Source: Oppiella nova (taxonomy: Eukaryota > Arthropoda > Arachnida > Sarcoptiformes > Oppiidae). From it: 31,408 nt of DNA. The number at the start of each line of letters is the position of its first letter. Position 1 is the stretch's first letter. The notes below the pieces were generated by a model. That model was not told the DNA's origin. It worked only from the letters and a program-made list of their open reading frames with translations, and did no database searches. Shown piece after piece: positions 1 through 11,252 of the stretch. The translations under genes and the position numbers were made by a program. The stretch spans positions 1-31,408 of the forward strand of contig CAJPVJ010000225.1 of assembly GCA_905397405.1 (NCBI GenBank), in the 5' to 3' direction.

Positions 1-594
1 TGGGCTTTCTATTGGAAACACTCGTATAGTTACGGAGTTCCGTATGTGTCGGCGCCGTGTTGTGTGTGTATGCGTTGAGGGGGTATTCCTATTGAGTTGC
101 GCTCTCGGAGTCGAGCTACCAGTCCTGTGTGTGCCATATATGAGTAAATAGTTAGTGGTGTTGCATTGATTATACATGAATCTTGGGGATGGGTATGAAA
201 TTCAAAATGAATAATTTCATAAATATAAGTTAATACAAATTAGAATATAGAATTCTCATAAAAAACATAATTTTTAAAAACTTTTTGTATAAATTCAAAC
301 AACAATTTTTAAATAAAAATATATTTCATGTACTTAACCTTGTTTACTAATTTATAAATTAATGTAAACGATTTATATATGCTTTAATTACAATGTTACA
401 TTTTACAATTGTTAATAGGATTTATCGATATTAAAATGTCATAAGTAATTAAATTTAACATAAATATAATTGTAAATTATATTTAAGTTATAAATACAAA
501 TTTAATTTTAAATATCTTTTAAACTGTAAATTTACATTTATTTACAAAAATAGTTGTTTAAATAAATTTAAAAACTATTTATATTGGGTGGTGT
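1..594 (+). repeat. Left arm of inverted repeat at window start
   Basis: Positions 1-594 read as the reverse complement of 2357-2957. The pairing is easy to see at the outer end (TGGGCTTTC at 1 against GAAAGCCCA ending at 2957) and at the inner end (ATATTGGGTGGTGT ending at 594 against ACACCACCCAATAT starting at 2357). The arms are close but not identical: there are scattered substitutions, for example GATTATACATG against GAATATACATG, and small indels make the arms 594 and 601 bp. The window begins inside the arm, so the true outer boundary is unknown. It could be a fold-back element, a genomic inverted duplication, or a second haplotype joined in reverse at a contig end. Confidence 0.93.
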
Positions 595-925
595 CGCAGT
601 GTTTGTCAACATTATTTTATTTGATAATTGAATTTTAAAATATTTTTTATCTATAAAATTAATATATTAAAATATATTATCTAATCAACCATAATTACTA
701 AGTTTTATAATAATAGAATCTAATTTTAACCAAAATAACTTTTATTATTAAATTTTACTAAAAATATGGTATTTTTGCAACACTAGTCTCACTGTATATA
801 TCACTTCTATGTGTCTCTTATCGATCGCATTCACAATAAAAGGACAGCAAAAGAATTGGTGGCAATAGTTATACACATTAGACTAGTTTTCACACAAAAG
901 GACTTTTCTATCACTTCCTACCAGT

Positions 926-926
<1 letters not shown>

Positions 927-959
<33 letters not shown>
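927..959. repeat. (CT)n microsatellite
   Basis: Uninterrupted CT dinucleotides, abutting the recurrent 12-mer TACCAGTGCTCT at 919-930. Confidence 0.97.
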
Positions 960-960
<1 letters not shown>

Positions 961-1251
961 ACTGATTCCTTAACAATACTTTTCTTTAAAAAGCGAAAAA
1001 TAGTGAGACTTATAGTTATAGTGAGAGCGAGAGTCACAATATCTATATTTTTGCTTATTTCTACACTATATGTCAATTCGATTATTATGTTATTCGCTAA
1101 CTATTTATCTATATATCTAAGCGTCGATTCCTATTATTCTGTTGTTCGGGAATATTTTAGTTACCCTGAAAAATTTATTTTTCATACAATAAAATAACGT
1201 ACATTTCAATCAATTTTTGTTTGACTCGCTTTTTATAATAGAATTATGTTC

Positions 1252-1254
<3 letters not shown>

Positions 1255-1297
<43 letters not shown>
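1255..1297. repeat. (GA)n microsatellite
   Basis: About 21 uninterrupted GA units between ATGTTCTCC and TAGGAATG. Confidence 0.97.
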
Positions 1298-1300
<3 letters not shown>

Positions 1301-1400
1301 GAATGTATAAAGTTTTCTAAAGTTTTTTCAATGCATGTATTGATTTTATATACGCACAGAATATTCTGTGCCCTACAATAAGTTATATATGTATTGAGAG

Positions 1401-1527
1401 ACAAAAGAATGACTTAAAATAATAGCTTCTCATTGTATTTATTGACTTCCCTTTTGTTGTTTCCAAATATTAAAGAATATTCTTTACTTTCGAATGTTTC
1501 GGCGGAATATAAAAGAATATATAATAT
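1401..1527 (+). repeat. 127-bp tandem duplicate, copy 1
   Basis: Exactly 127 bases (starting ACAAAAGAATGAC, ending GAATATATAATAT) are repeated without a difference at 1529-1655. The copies are separated by one A at 1528, and the match stops on both sides at these limits. The unit contains one AGAATATTCT palindrome (1474-1483). The length and the one-base spacer are the same as at 27556-27810, which suggests a k-mer overlap left unmerged by an assembler rather than a natural tandem repeat. Confidence 0.95.
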
Positions 1528-1528
1528 A

Positions 1529-1655
1529 ACAAAAGAATGACTTAAAATAATAGCTTCTCATTGTATTTATTGACTTCCCTTTTGTTGTTTCCAAATATTA
1601 AAGAATATTCTTTACTTTCGAATGTTTCGGCGGAATATAAAAGAATATATAATAT
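1529..1655 (+). repeat. 127-bp tandem duplicate, copy 2
   Basis: Identical to 1401-1527. It carries the AGAATATTCT palindrome at 1602-1611. Confidence 0.95.
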
Positions 1656-2356
1656 TATATATATATTCTCTCTATTCGTATATAAATTGTATTAAAAAGG
1701 GCTAAAAATAGGGAGAAATGCGTTACGAATAATAGGCTATCAAAACGAAATACTAGTATTATATTATAAATACTATAATTCACTATACATTTGAATATAA
1801 ATTGAGAAATTATTTTTTTGTGTGCTTTTATTTAAAGTATTTTTATTATAAAATATTCTGTGTTTGTCTATGCTTTTAAATTAATAGAATATTAGTATAT
1901 TTTATATTCAGTAATATTTGAGTGTATTATTAAGTATATTGGTCTTTTGTGTTTATGAACATATTTGAATATTTGAACTGTAATAAATTTTATTAAATAT
2001 AATATTAGTATTATAATAATTTTTAAAAATTTATTTGAGGGAAATTGAGTCCGAATCAAATATATTTCAATTTTTCATATAAATTCAGGTCTATTTTTAA
2101 TCTATTTAACAGTTATTAATTGTTATAAATATGATTATAGTGATTATAATTAAATATCTTTTTCTATTAACTTAAATTCTAAGAATATATTATGTAGAAA
2201 TCTACGGTAGCTGTTTATAAAATACAGAATTTGGTTAAATAAATGTTGAATACAATATTCTGGAGTCAAGAATATATTGAAGTGAATGGTTGACAGAATT
2301 GTATATAAAATGGGTTGAAGTGAGTCATTAGATCGGCTTATTTCTGGTGAACATGA
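1656..2356. other. AT-rich non-coding stretch
   Basis: Between the tandem duplicate and the right inverted-repeat arm. I see no exon, RNA gene or mobile-element signature here, only AT-rich sequence and incomplete variants of the palindrome such as CAATATTCTGG near 2251. Confidence 0.5.
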
Positions 2357-2957
2357 ACACCACCCAATATAAATAGTTTTTAAATTTATTTAAACAACTA
2401 TTTTTGTAAATAAATGTAAATTTACAGTTTAAAAGATATTTAAAATTAAATTTGTATTTATAACTTAAATATAATTTACAATTTACAATTATATTTATGT
2501 TAAATTTAATTACTTATGTCATCTTAATATCAATAAATCCTATTAACAATTGCAAACTGTAACATTGTAATTAAAGCATATATAAATCGTTTACATTAAA
2601 TTATAAATTAGTAAACAAGGTGAAATACATGAAACATATTTTTATTTAAAAATTGTTGTTTGAATTTATACAATAAGTTTTTACAAATTATGTTTTTTAT
2701 GAGAATCCTATATTATAATTTGTATTAACTTATATTTATGAAATTATTCATTTTAAATTTCATACCCATCCCCAAGATTCATGTATATTCAATGCAACAC
2801 CACTAACTATTTACTCATATATGGCACACTCAGGACTGGTAGCTCGACTCCGAGAGCGCAACTCAATAGGAATACCCCCTCAACGCATACACACACAACA
2901 CGGCGCCGACACATACGGAACTCCGTAACTATACGAGTGTTTCCAATAGAAAGCCCA
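2357..2957 (-). repeat. Right arm of inverted repeat
   Basis: This is the reverse-complement partner of 1-594. Its outer end (about 2820-2957) is much less AT-rich than its inner part and runs straight into the GC-richer island at 2958-3330, so this copy looks like the one in native context. The window-start copy stops at the edge, which leaves open that it is a joined allele. Confidence 0.93.
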
Positions 2958-3330
2958 ATGAGTTTAACGTGTATTTTCAACGCTAGTGTTGTTGAGTGAC
3001 TGGGGGAAAGGGATGCACACAAAAGTGGCGGTGCGATATACACTGGGCATACATATACAGCCCCCTTATTTGCCCGCGTAATGTATACTACAACTCGAGA
3101 GGGGAACTGTAGTCGAGTGAGTATTATATCCATTACCAGTCAGTCAGACACCGCACACACGCGTGCAGTCAAACTGTAACCGAGTGTTAGTGTCGAGTAG
3201 TCGTCAGTCGAGAGCACAGTTAGCTTTTTCTCACTCATTCAGTCGCATACGAGTGCACATTACCAGCACTTCTGTGACACTATCATCCAAGAAGGGAAAG
3301 GTAGCTCTCGAGATAGCCAGCAAACTACTC
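2958..3330. promoter_or_regulatory. GC-richer island, candidate promoter or 5' leader
   Basis: This stretch has visibly more G and C than its surroundings. It contains CpG-bearing runs, the recurrent motif CATCCCTTTCCCCC on the minus strand (3002-3015), a TCAGTC at 3140-3145 resembling the arthropod initiator, and a second one within CATTCAGTCG at 3236-3245. The same CATTCAGTCG occurs in front of the kinase gene at 25594-25603. No coding frame here looks real. A promoter or non-coding first exon is possible; even a distal first exon of the kinase gene cannot be excluded. This rests on composition and short motifs only. Confidence 0.3.
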
Positions 3331-4167
3331 ACTCACTAATATATAACCGACAGAATATTCCTACAGAATTACTGTACGAATCACAGAATATTCTGTTGAA
3401 TAATAATTATAGTGGTGTTGCTGTCGATTAATATTACACAACCGGTAGTATCGGTCAAGTGTGTGATGTATGTGCGAAACGCACTGTTATATTAATTATA
3501 TATATTATTAAATGACATTGCTGTATTATATAACATGTGCTTCCGTTTGAATTAACTGTTTATGTAATAAATTGTTGTTTTATTACGAGTCTTGTGTCGG
3601 AATTTAGAGAATTTTTTCATTTGAATTCTTTGTACCGAAAATCAGATCAACTTTTTTGTGGCATTTCTTTTCACTGGCTGTGTGTCTGTCAACACAAATA
3701 CACAGTTTCGCTGCAAACATAAAAACCGCAACAGAATTGACATCAAAAACAAAAAACATACGAAAAAACTAATCATAAGAATCTGTTGTGCAGTGAATAC
3801 CACAGCCCCTGAAGTCAACCATAAATTCCTAATATTATTGCTATTAATATCGAAATTATATACAACTATTCAATCGTAACATTACATACCTATTAATTAA
3901 TAAACTACTTATTCCCTACAAACTGCAAATCAAGTAAACATTTAACTAGCAATCAATTTTGACTGAACATAAATTGCCAATAATTGACTTAAACAGAAAA
4001 TATTTAATTATAAAAACCTTTTCGCTTTTATGTACAAATTATTGTGAATATAATAATAATGAAAATTGAATTTTCCTTTTCCCTATTGAATGCTATATAA
4101 AGCCTGTGCTAAACGTATGAAAAAAATAAAGTAATAATAAAATTCTTTATATATTATATTATATATA

Positions 4168-4310
4168 AGAATATTCTTATTAAACTCCTGTCCCTTAACT
4201 ACATTCTCATACACAACACGATTCAACGCTTGAGAATATTCTGGTAAGTAATAAACAAAATGAAATATTATTTACAATATGTGTGCTATAATATATATAC
4301 AGAATATTCT
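4168..4310. promoter_or_regulatory. Cluster of three AGAATATTCT palindromes
   Basis: Copies at 4168-4177, 4233-4242 and 4301-4310, with a further one at 4454-4463. Spacings are about 65 to 150 bp in otherwise featureless AT-rich DNA. Confidence 0.6.
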
Positions 4311-4890
4311 ATACCGTATATCCATTTACTATTTGCTATTATATTACAACCAAACAAATAAATACACGTTTTTATGTCAAATCGTTTTGTCTCTAATAAT
4401 AAATACAATATTTGTTTGATTTCAAGGATAGAAAACACATTTTATTTAACACCAGAATATTCTTACGACAAATAGCTTTAAATATATTTCCTTATTACAT
4501 ATAAATTATATCTAATATACATATATATTATTTGACATATATTTACAATTGTTTTGTCACTACCTCTACAGTAGTATTCAATAATACAAAACAAAATTTT
4601 CATTTTCTTATATAAAATATAAATTTATATTTGCAAAACTTGTAATATATTTTGGATATACTATTCCCCTACACAACAAAAAACTGTAAACCAAATCTCA
4701 TACCTTATTGAACACTACAAACAAAAACTCTGTATTCAGCAAAATGTTAGACAAAATTTTTTGCTTTCTATAAGTTTTTGAGTGAAATATAATAATTTTC
4801 GCCAATTTTTGTGTTCACTCTCACTCTCTCCCGAGTAATAATAAAATTTATAATATATTTCCTGTTATATAGAATATTCTGGGGCTTAGA

Positions 4891-4915
4891 CTCTCTCTCT
4901 CTCTCTCTCTCTCTC
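4891..4915. repeat. (CT)n microsatellite beside palindrome
   Basis: Pure CT tract starting 11 bp downstream of the AGAATATTCT at 4871-4880. Confidence 0.95.
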
Positions 4916-5576
4916 GATAACTAATAATAAATTTCATTCGTGTATAAGAAAAAAGTCAACAAAAAATATATCGGGAAAAGAGAAAAAAGTTTTTCATTTT
5001 TCATATATTTCTCTCTTATGTGGGAATTATTTTTTTTGTATGAATCGACAGAAAAAATCTACATTTTATTAATGAAAAACAGAAATTTAATATATTTTTT
5101 GCCACAAAATTAGTGTCCAGAAAATATTTAATATAAACTGGACTAAAATGTAATTATAAAGGCATATTTGTATAAGTAGTATACTGGATTATATATTTAG
5201 TATGTAATTCTATATAAAATTCTGTGGTTATTTGTTATTTGTAAAATGTGCATTTATTAAAAATTTTCTATAGGACTATAAAATATAAAACCTAACAACT
5301 ATAATTATCAATGTAAAAATCAATATAAAATAATATCAACTACATTGCATTAACATAGAAATTTCTTAATTAAATACATGTTTGGCTGTGTATTGAAAAT
5401 CATGTTTAAAAGTCCGCATTTTAAACATGCAATTAATTTCTTGTGTGTGATATCAAGCGTTAAAATTAATTCGCAGCAAAAATACTTGCGATGTCTGTGA
5501 ATGAAATGCGAGACTTAATTAAAATATACACGACTTTTGACATAAAACATACACCGATATTATGCATACAATTTAG

Positions 5577-5597
5577 GAGAGAGAGAGAGAGAGAGAC
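5577..5597. repeat. (GA)n microsatellite
   Basis: Short uninterrupted GA tract. Confidence 0.93.
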
Positions 5598-6612
5598 TAT
5601 TTTAAATAACACGATATAAAAAGCTTTACAGATATATAACTAGTGAATAGCAAACACTGATTATACAAAAGCATTGCAAAGAATTTTATGCAAAAATTAA
5701 TTTCCTTTTAAAACCAATTTTGTGAATATTTTGCGTTTATATACAAAAAATGCTGACATTTATCGCAGATCTTATCAATTAATTAAAAAATTTATACTAA
5801 ACCCTTTATATTAAAACATCGACTTATTTATCCATGCTTATTAATTTAAAAACACGACATCGCATAATACAAATTTAATATAATACATACATATTAGAAA
5901 TTTACTTGATGTATCTAATATCAATTGTTAAATTAGAAATATGACTTAGGGTACGAAAAAAATCTCATCAAATATGAAAACAAATAAAATCAAAAACTAA
6001 TATCAAAAACAAATACTGGCGTATTAGGGTGGCAAATAAAAAAGTGCAACAAAAGTGTAATTTATAGCATATGTTGGCGTAATTTTTCCCGGCGTTTGCA
6101 CTACAATAGCAAAACCCGTTACACTATTATATACGCTATAAAAGTAATATATAATAAATACAATCACTACTAATATAACACAAAACGAGTGGAAAATATT
6201 TTTTGCTGAGTGTAGCAAAAACTTTTAATTTCCAAAACCGTTTAATTCAATTAAACGATTGTATAGTTTTTTTTGTTTTAGTGTTTTATATACGTTTTTG
6301 CGGTTCAAGAAAGAGCCCAGAAATTGAAAACTCAAATCTAATTTAAAAACTAGAGATAAAATGCTTGTTTCACTGTAACTAGACAAAAAACCTAAAACAC
6401 AAAAATCAGTTTAAATTACTATTGAATCCATTAATCAAATTAAGAGTGAGTTTTGTATTGTATGCCACAAATTGTTTTAAAGATTTTTGCTATAGTATAG
6501 CAAATTTAGCACAAAATGAGTGAGAATTAAAGGTTTTGTTACCAATTTTGTTGTACACAATAGGTTTAAAACAAATTTTGTTGTGATTTATTGCCTGCGA
6601 GAGAGACTACAC

Positions 6613-6634
6613 GAGAGAGAGAGAGAGAGAGAGA
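6613..6634. repeat. (GA)n microsatellite
   Basis: GA tract preceded by a shorter GA run at about 6599-6606. Confidence 0.93.
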
Positions 6635-7043
6635 CTCATGAAATGTATTATATATTTCTCTCGTATATGTTGTCTCTCTATGTCTGCGAAACATGTGATA
6701 AAAGCCAAGACCTATGACTTGTGAGCCAAACGTATAGCTCATGGAAAGTGTGAACAACACATAAAACACAGAGAAATCTGACCATTAGTTTAACACCACT
6801 TTCGCTCACACTATAAAGAATCGCCAGAAAAGTCACACAAGAATTGCTTAAAACAATTGATACGAGACGTGAGAATCGCGGAGAATATTCTGTGTGTTAT
6901 ATATACGGCTATAGTGTTAGAGAATGGGAGACATGAGAGACAAAAAGGGAAAGATATTTGTCTTTAGTATTGATTCCAATCTCTTTGTGGCAAACGATAC
7001 GCAAAGAATCGACAAATGAATTGTTTGACTAGAGATACAATAG

Positions 7044-7092
7044 CTCTCTCTGACTCTCTTTCTCTCTCTCTCTCTCTCTGTCAGTCTCTCTC
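7044..7092. repeat. Interrupted (CT)n tract
   Basis: CT dinucleotides interrupted by GA, TT and GTCAG. Confidence 0.9.
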
Positions 7093-8588
7093 CACTAACG
7101 TATATATTCTCTCCTCTTATAGATAGAGATATGAGAAAAAGATATTAAATAATAAGTCTATAGATATCTATAATATATAACGAGAACTGATATCCGATAT
7201 ACGAATAGTCGGCACCAAATCATACGAATCAATGAATAACTCTTTTTTCATTAATTCTTTTCACAACTTATTGTCTATACTTTATATACAAATATAAGTC
7301 ATACACATAGAGATAGATATATACGTATCGATCACATGCCGGCACCGATTCAATGGGTATCATAAGAATAACGAAATTATTTTATTACAAGATTTGCTAC
7401 TCAACTGGAAATATATATATTTTTTCAAAATTATTGCTAAAAATATAAGATTATACTCAATATACAGTACATTGATATTAATCTTGATGATAAAATTATT
7501 TTAGACTTTATTAAATTTTTAAAAATGTATGATTCATATGAAAACCAAATAACATTTTACTATGTTATCAAATAAGTATATATTTAATATTTTAATAATA
7601 TTACAGTTTTTACCAAAAATTAAATTTTTCTAAAATAATTCTAACCAATAATGTTTAACATAGTTTCATAAAATACCATAACTAAATATCTCATTTCAAT
7701 TTATTTATATTTAATTAATTAATTTTATTTGCGTCTACCTAATTAATAGGCACAGAATATTCCTGTGAGATGCGAAATAAAACAAATAGTTTTGTACATC
7801 AATTAATTAAATAAAAATAACTCAAAACATACTGAATATGTAGTCTTTTATACAAATATATAATATGAAAACATATGACAAGAATAATATTTATGTAGTA
7901 ATTATATTGAAATTTATATTATTTGTATAATATTGTAGCACACAGAATATTCTGTGTATTGGCTATGGCAGTGCTTTATAATGAATACATCATATATTCA
8001 ATATAAAAATGCAAAATGGTTTTAATAATTAATTCATATTTTTCAACGAAAAATGCATTCATTTTATTGCCAACGAATTAATTAATTATCAAAATATATC
8101 GTAATTTAAATATTAAATGAATTCGCATTTGAGTTACGATACCGGGGTTACACACAAACATGCTATTCAATTATGTGTACAGAATATTCTTTATGTTTAA
8201 TTTTATTTAAAAAGATTTATTATATAAATTATATTTTAAATATGTTTCATGCTAGCTTTATTTATATAACGATTTAATATATATTGAACTATTTTTATTT
8301 CACCATTTATTTTCATAATTTATACTTGCACATACAATTTTACGACAAACTCTCGTTACTTACTCAAAATACCTTGAAGCTATTGTATACTGGTCAGATT
8401 GTACAATACTATAATATTCAGCATTAATTGTTAATTTTCTGTACACCATATGCGAGCATACATTATTGAGTGCCGGAGTCGGCAGGGGTTAGGCATACGA
8501 AAGCAAATACACAGCGAATTATACAAACAAGTAAGCAGTATATAATTTGGTACCAAATATTTCTCTACCTATCATTTGTTAGTAAATA

Positions 8589-8591
<3 letters not shown>

Positions 8592-8631
<40 letters not shown>
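8592..8631. repeat. (GA)n microsatellite
   Basis: About 20 uninterrupted GA units. The less AT-rich sequence that follows (8640-8790) carries AGGACTGGTA at 8741-8750, a motif shared with the window-start inverted repeat. Confidence 0.97.
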
Positions 8632-8634
<3 letters not shown>

Positions 8635-9549
8635 CAAGCAAATTTCATTTGGGAATTCTTGAGCAACACTTTCTATTCGGGCGAAAGGAATCATAATATC
8701 AGTTACACACAACATGTGAGAGGGCTGGTAGTCGAGTAAAAGGACTGGTAGTATGTAAGTGAAGGGCAGCTCAAGTATGTGATGAGTATTAATAAATACT
8801 AACAGTTATATCCCCTCTAAACGTTATTTCTCTACTAAATCTATAGGCATTAGGGAGACTCGTATGAGGTATAAATTATTTAAGACTTTAACTCCGATAG
8901 CGATACGACATTATACGGCTATAAAATATTTAATTATCATGGATATTTATTGTTTAAACATTAGATTATCTATACGCTAGTATGAGATATTAATACATAT
9001 AAAATTTATAGTTTAATATTTATTCACACATTAGGCTAAGATTCTGTGGGATTCAACGTGTTTATATTAAAATTATATCTGGATTAACCAGAATATTCTC
9101 TATAGAATTTGAAGTAGTTTGGGGAATATAAATTTATATACATATACTATGGATATTCTGTATTCATTACAGTACCGTATTATACATTCAAATATTCTCT
9201 CGTATTCTACGAAATAAATATTTTGGTGTTTTTATCAGCAAATGTTGTTTTTGACTATAAATTCTTTATATATTTTATTTATAGATATTATACTCAATAT
9301 ATAAACACATCTCAAAACACAATATTATATACACAATACATAAAGTGAACACAAGAGAGTGTATGTCTAGCTTTGTATGAACCGGAATATTCTGTATATT
9401 TATTCCCTGATATGCCTTTCCATATACAATACAACAGCGCGTAGTGTGTATACATGCCTTTCCCATACACTTCCCCAGTGTTTCATAAGTTATGCAAAGA
9501 GTCGGCAACTAATGCATCGATAAGTGTGTGATAGGAATACAACACTAGA

Positions 9550-9551
<2 letters not shown>

Positions 9552-9585
<34 letters not shown>
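9552..9585. repeat. (GA)n microsatellite
   Basis: About 17 GA units between TAGAATA and CACAGGGG. Confidence 0.97.
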
Positions 9586-9586
<1 letters not shown>

Positions 9587-9835
9587 ACAGGGGGGAAGTA
9601 GTCTATAATTTATTCAAATACAACTAGAATTTAAAATAGTCTACGTAAATTCAATGGTTGTGCACTGAAAAAAAAACCTTATATCTCTATCATCTCCATT
9701 ATCCCTGTCCTCCCAGTGCCCCAAACACTAAGCTATGGTTGAAATGTATAAATAAAATGCATTTTTCTTTTGACAGAATTTACTTATATTTTATTGTTTT
9801 TCGTATATTTTTTTGAGGCAAGCTATGAAAAAATT

Positions 9836-9838
<3 letters not shown>

Positions 9839-9868
<30 letters not shown>
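9839..9868. repeat. (CT)n microsatellite
   Basis: Uninterrupted CT tract of about 15 units. Confidence 0.96.
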
Positions 9869-9872
<4 letters not shown>

Positions 9873-10601
9873 ACTTGTGTCTGAAATTTATTCGACAAAT
9901 AAAATCATCAAAAAACAAGTCAAACAATAAGAAAACATATGAAATATTTATATGTATTTTAAACGCAAACAAATAAATATTAATTTTAAAATACATTTCC
10001 ATTCAATAAATGCCATTATATTGACTAATAATATTACAGAATATTCTGTTCAAAAATACTTTGCATAAGAATATTCTTGCTATGAAATCTGAATAAACCT
10101 TAAAAGTTATACTTAGCAAACTCATTAATTAATTGTGACCTAATTATACGTAATATATTATATATAACTTAAAATAATTATTACCCAAAATTAATCCTAA
10201 ACTCAAATAAAATATTATTGATTATTGTAATCATTATGAAAATAAAAGTTAATCCCAAAGTCAAACGATTAAAATATATATCTAACTAGCATGTCAATAA
10301 TTATTAAGCATAATTAAGTGAGCTAAATTTATTGCACTAACCTTGCTTAGGCAATTTGTTTAATTAGTCTTAAAGTTTATATAAATTTCTTACATAATAA
10401 CTTTTGACAATTTTTAAGCTAATTATTTCCGGTGTATTGTATGTCATTCATGTCATACGCAGACATTGTGAATAACCCCATGCTTTCAACTATTTTGATT
10501 GAATGCCCCCGAAACTTTTTAATGTCTTTTAATAATAAAAATAAATTTATGCATAAGAATAGTGAGTTTGCGAGTAATTAAAGCGTTAAATATATGAATA
10601 G

Positions 10602-10804
10602 AGAATATTCTGTAGATATTTGGCGATAATATATAGAAAAGGCATTTGCTATGAGAGACGCGAATATTCTGCATTGACTTTCATTACGATATATTCTGTA
10701 TATTCTTCATACTATACACACAATGCAAACCATTTGTTCACTCAATTCCTATCTATTATAGAGAACTTATCGTACATTCAATGGCAAACACAACAGAATA
10801 TTCT
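10602..10804. promoter_or_regulatory. Cluster of three GAATATTC palindromes
   Basis: Copies at 10602-10611, 10661-10670 (first base C) and 10795-10804, with near-matches such as GATATATTCTGT and TATATTCTTC between them. A perfect ACAGAATATTCTGT follows at 11099-11112, immediately before the long CT tract. Confidence 0.55.
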
Positions 10805-11113
10805 TTACATTTTTCTCTCTCCTTCTCATATTTATTGCATTCATTGCGTTTGATTTTGAATCTTATTTCTCAACCCAATGAATGGTGCGATACTTACAGC
10901 GAGTGTATGTGACTGAGGGCTTGGATGTGAAAGGGGAACGACATGCTGATGGATAGGGGGAGGTGTGGATTGGAGTGGGAAATATATATTTCACTCGTAT
11001 ATATATTGCATATTGATTTGTATATATAGGGGAGTAGTGTGTGTGAGCCGTCAATGGCATCAAAACAATCTTTATTTGAGCATATTTTTGACTCGTATAC
11101 AGAATATTCTGTA

Positions 11114-11175
<62 letters not shown>
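11114..11175. repeat. Long (CT)n tract abutting palindrome
   Basis: About 62 bp of CT with one TT interruption near 11139. It begins two bases after a perfect ACAGAATATTCTGT. On either strand it yields spurious serine-leucine or arginine-glutamate frames. Confidence 0.96.
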
Positions 11176-11177
<2 letters not shown>

Positions 11178-11235
11178 GTACATTTCAATCGTCACGTTCT
11201 GTCACTTATTGACCGACAGAAATATACGAGTGTTT

Positions 11236-11252
11236 AAACGCACCGATAGGTC
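11236..11252 (+). promoter_or_regulatory. Recurrent motif AAACGCACCGATAGGTC
   Basis: It matches 25419-25435 at 16 of 17 positions; a related CGCACAGTTAGGTC lies on the minus strand at 24068-24081. The AGGTC end resembles a nuclear-receptor half-site. The function is unknown. Confidence 0.4.

Larger units (their letters stand above)
595..1400. other. Spacer of the left inverted repeat, non-coding
   Basis: AT-rich sequence with two microsatellites (927-959 and 1255-1297) and one AGAATATTCT palindrome at 1368. The open frames here on both strands run through the CT/GA tracts and translate to serine-leucine repeats, so I do not call them genes. TACCAGTGCTCT lies at 919-930, directly abutting the CT tract. 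Confidence 0.6.

Noticed and set aside
811-1404. Open frames of 128 and 64 codons on opposite strands
   Set aside because: Both run through CT/GA microsatellites and translate to serine-leucine runs. They show no domain and no splice context.
2781-3133. Two overlapping frames in the GC-richer island
   Set aside because: No recognisable domain. The frames stay open because the island is less AT-rich, and the sequence looks more like a promoter or leader.
9275-9508. 77-codon minus-strand frame
   Set aside because: It has no homology that I recognise. Part of it comes from a short internal repeat (GCCTTTCC at about 9414 and 9456), and nothing supports splicing or translation.
10863-11237. Overlapping 110- and 90-codon frames
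   Set aside because: They are driven by the 11114-11175 CT tract (arginine-glutamate or serine-leucine runs), with no protein character outside it.
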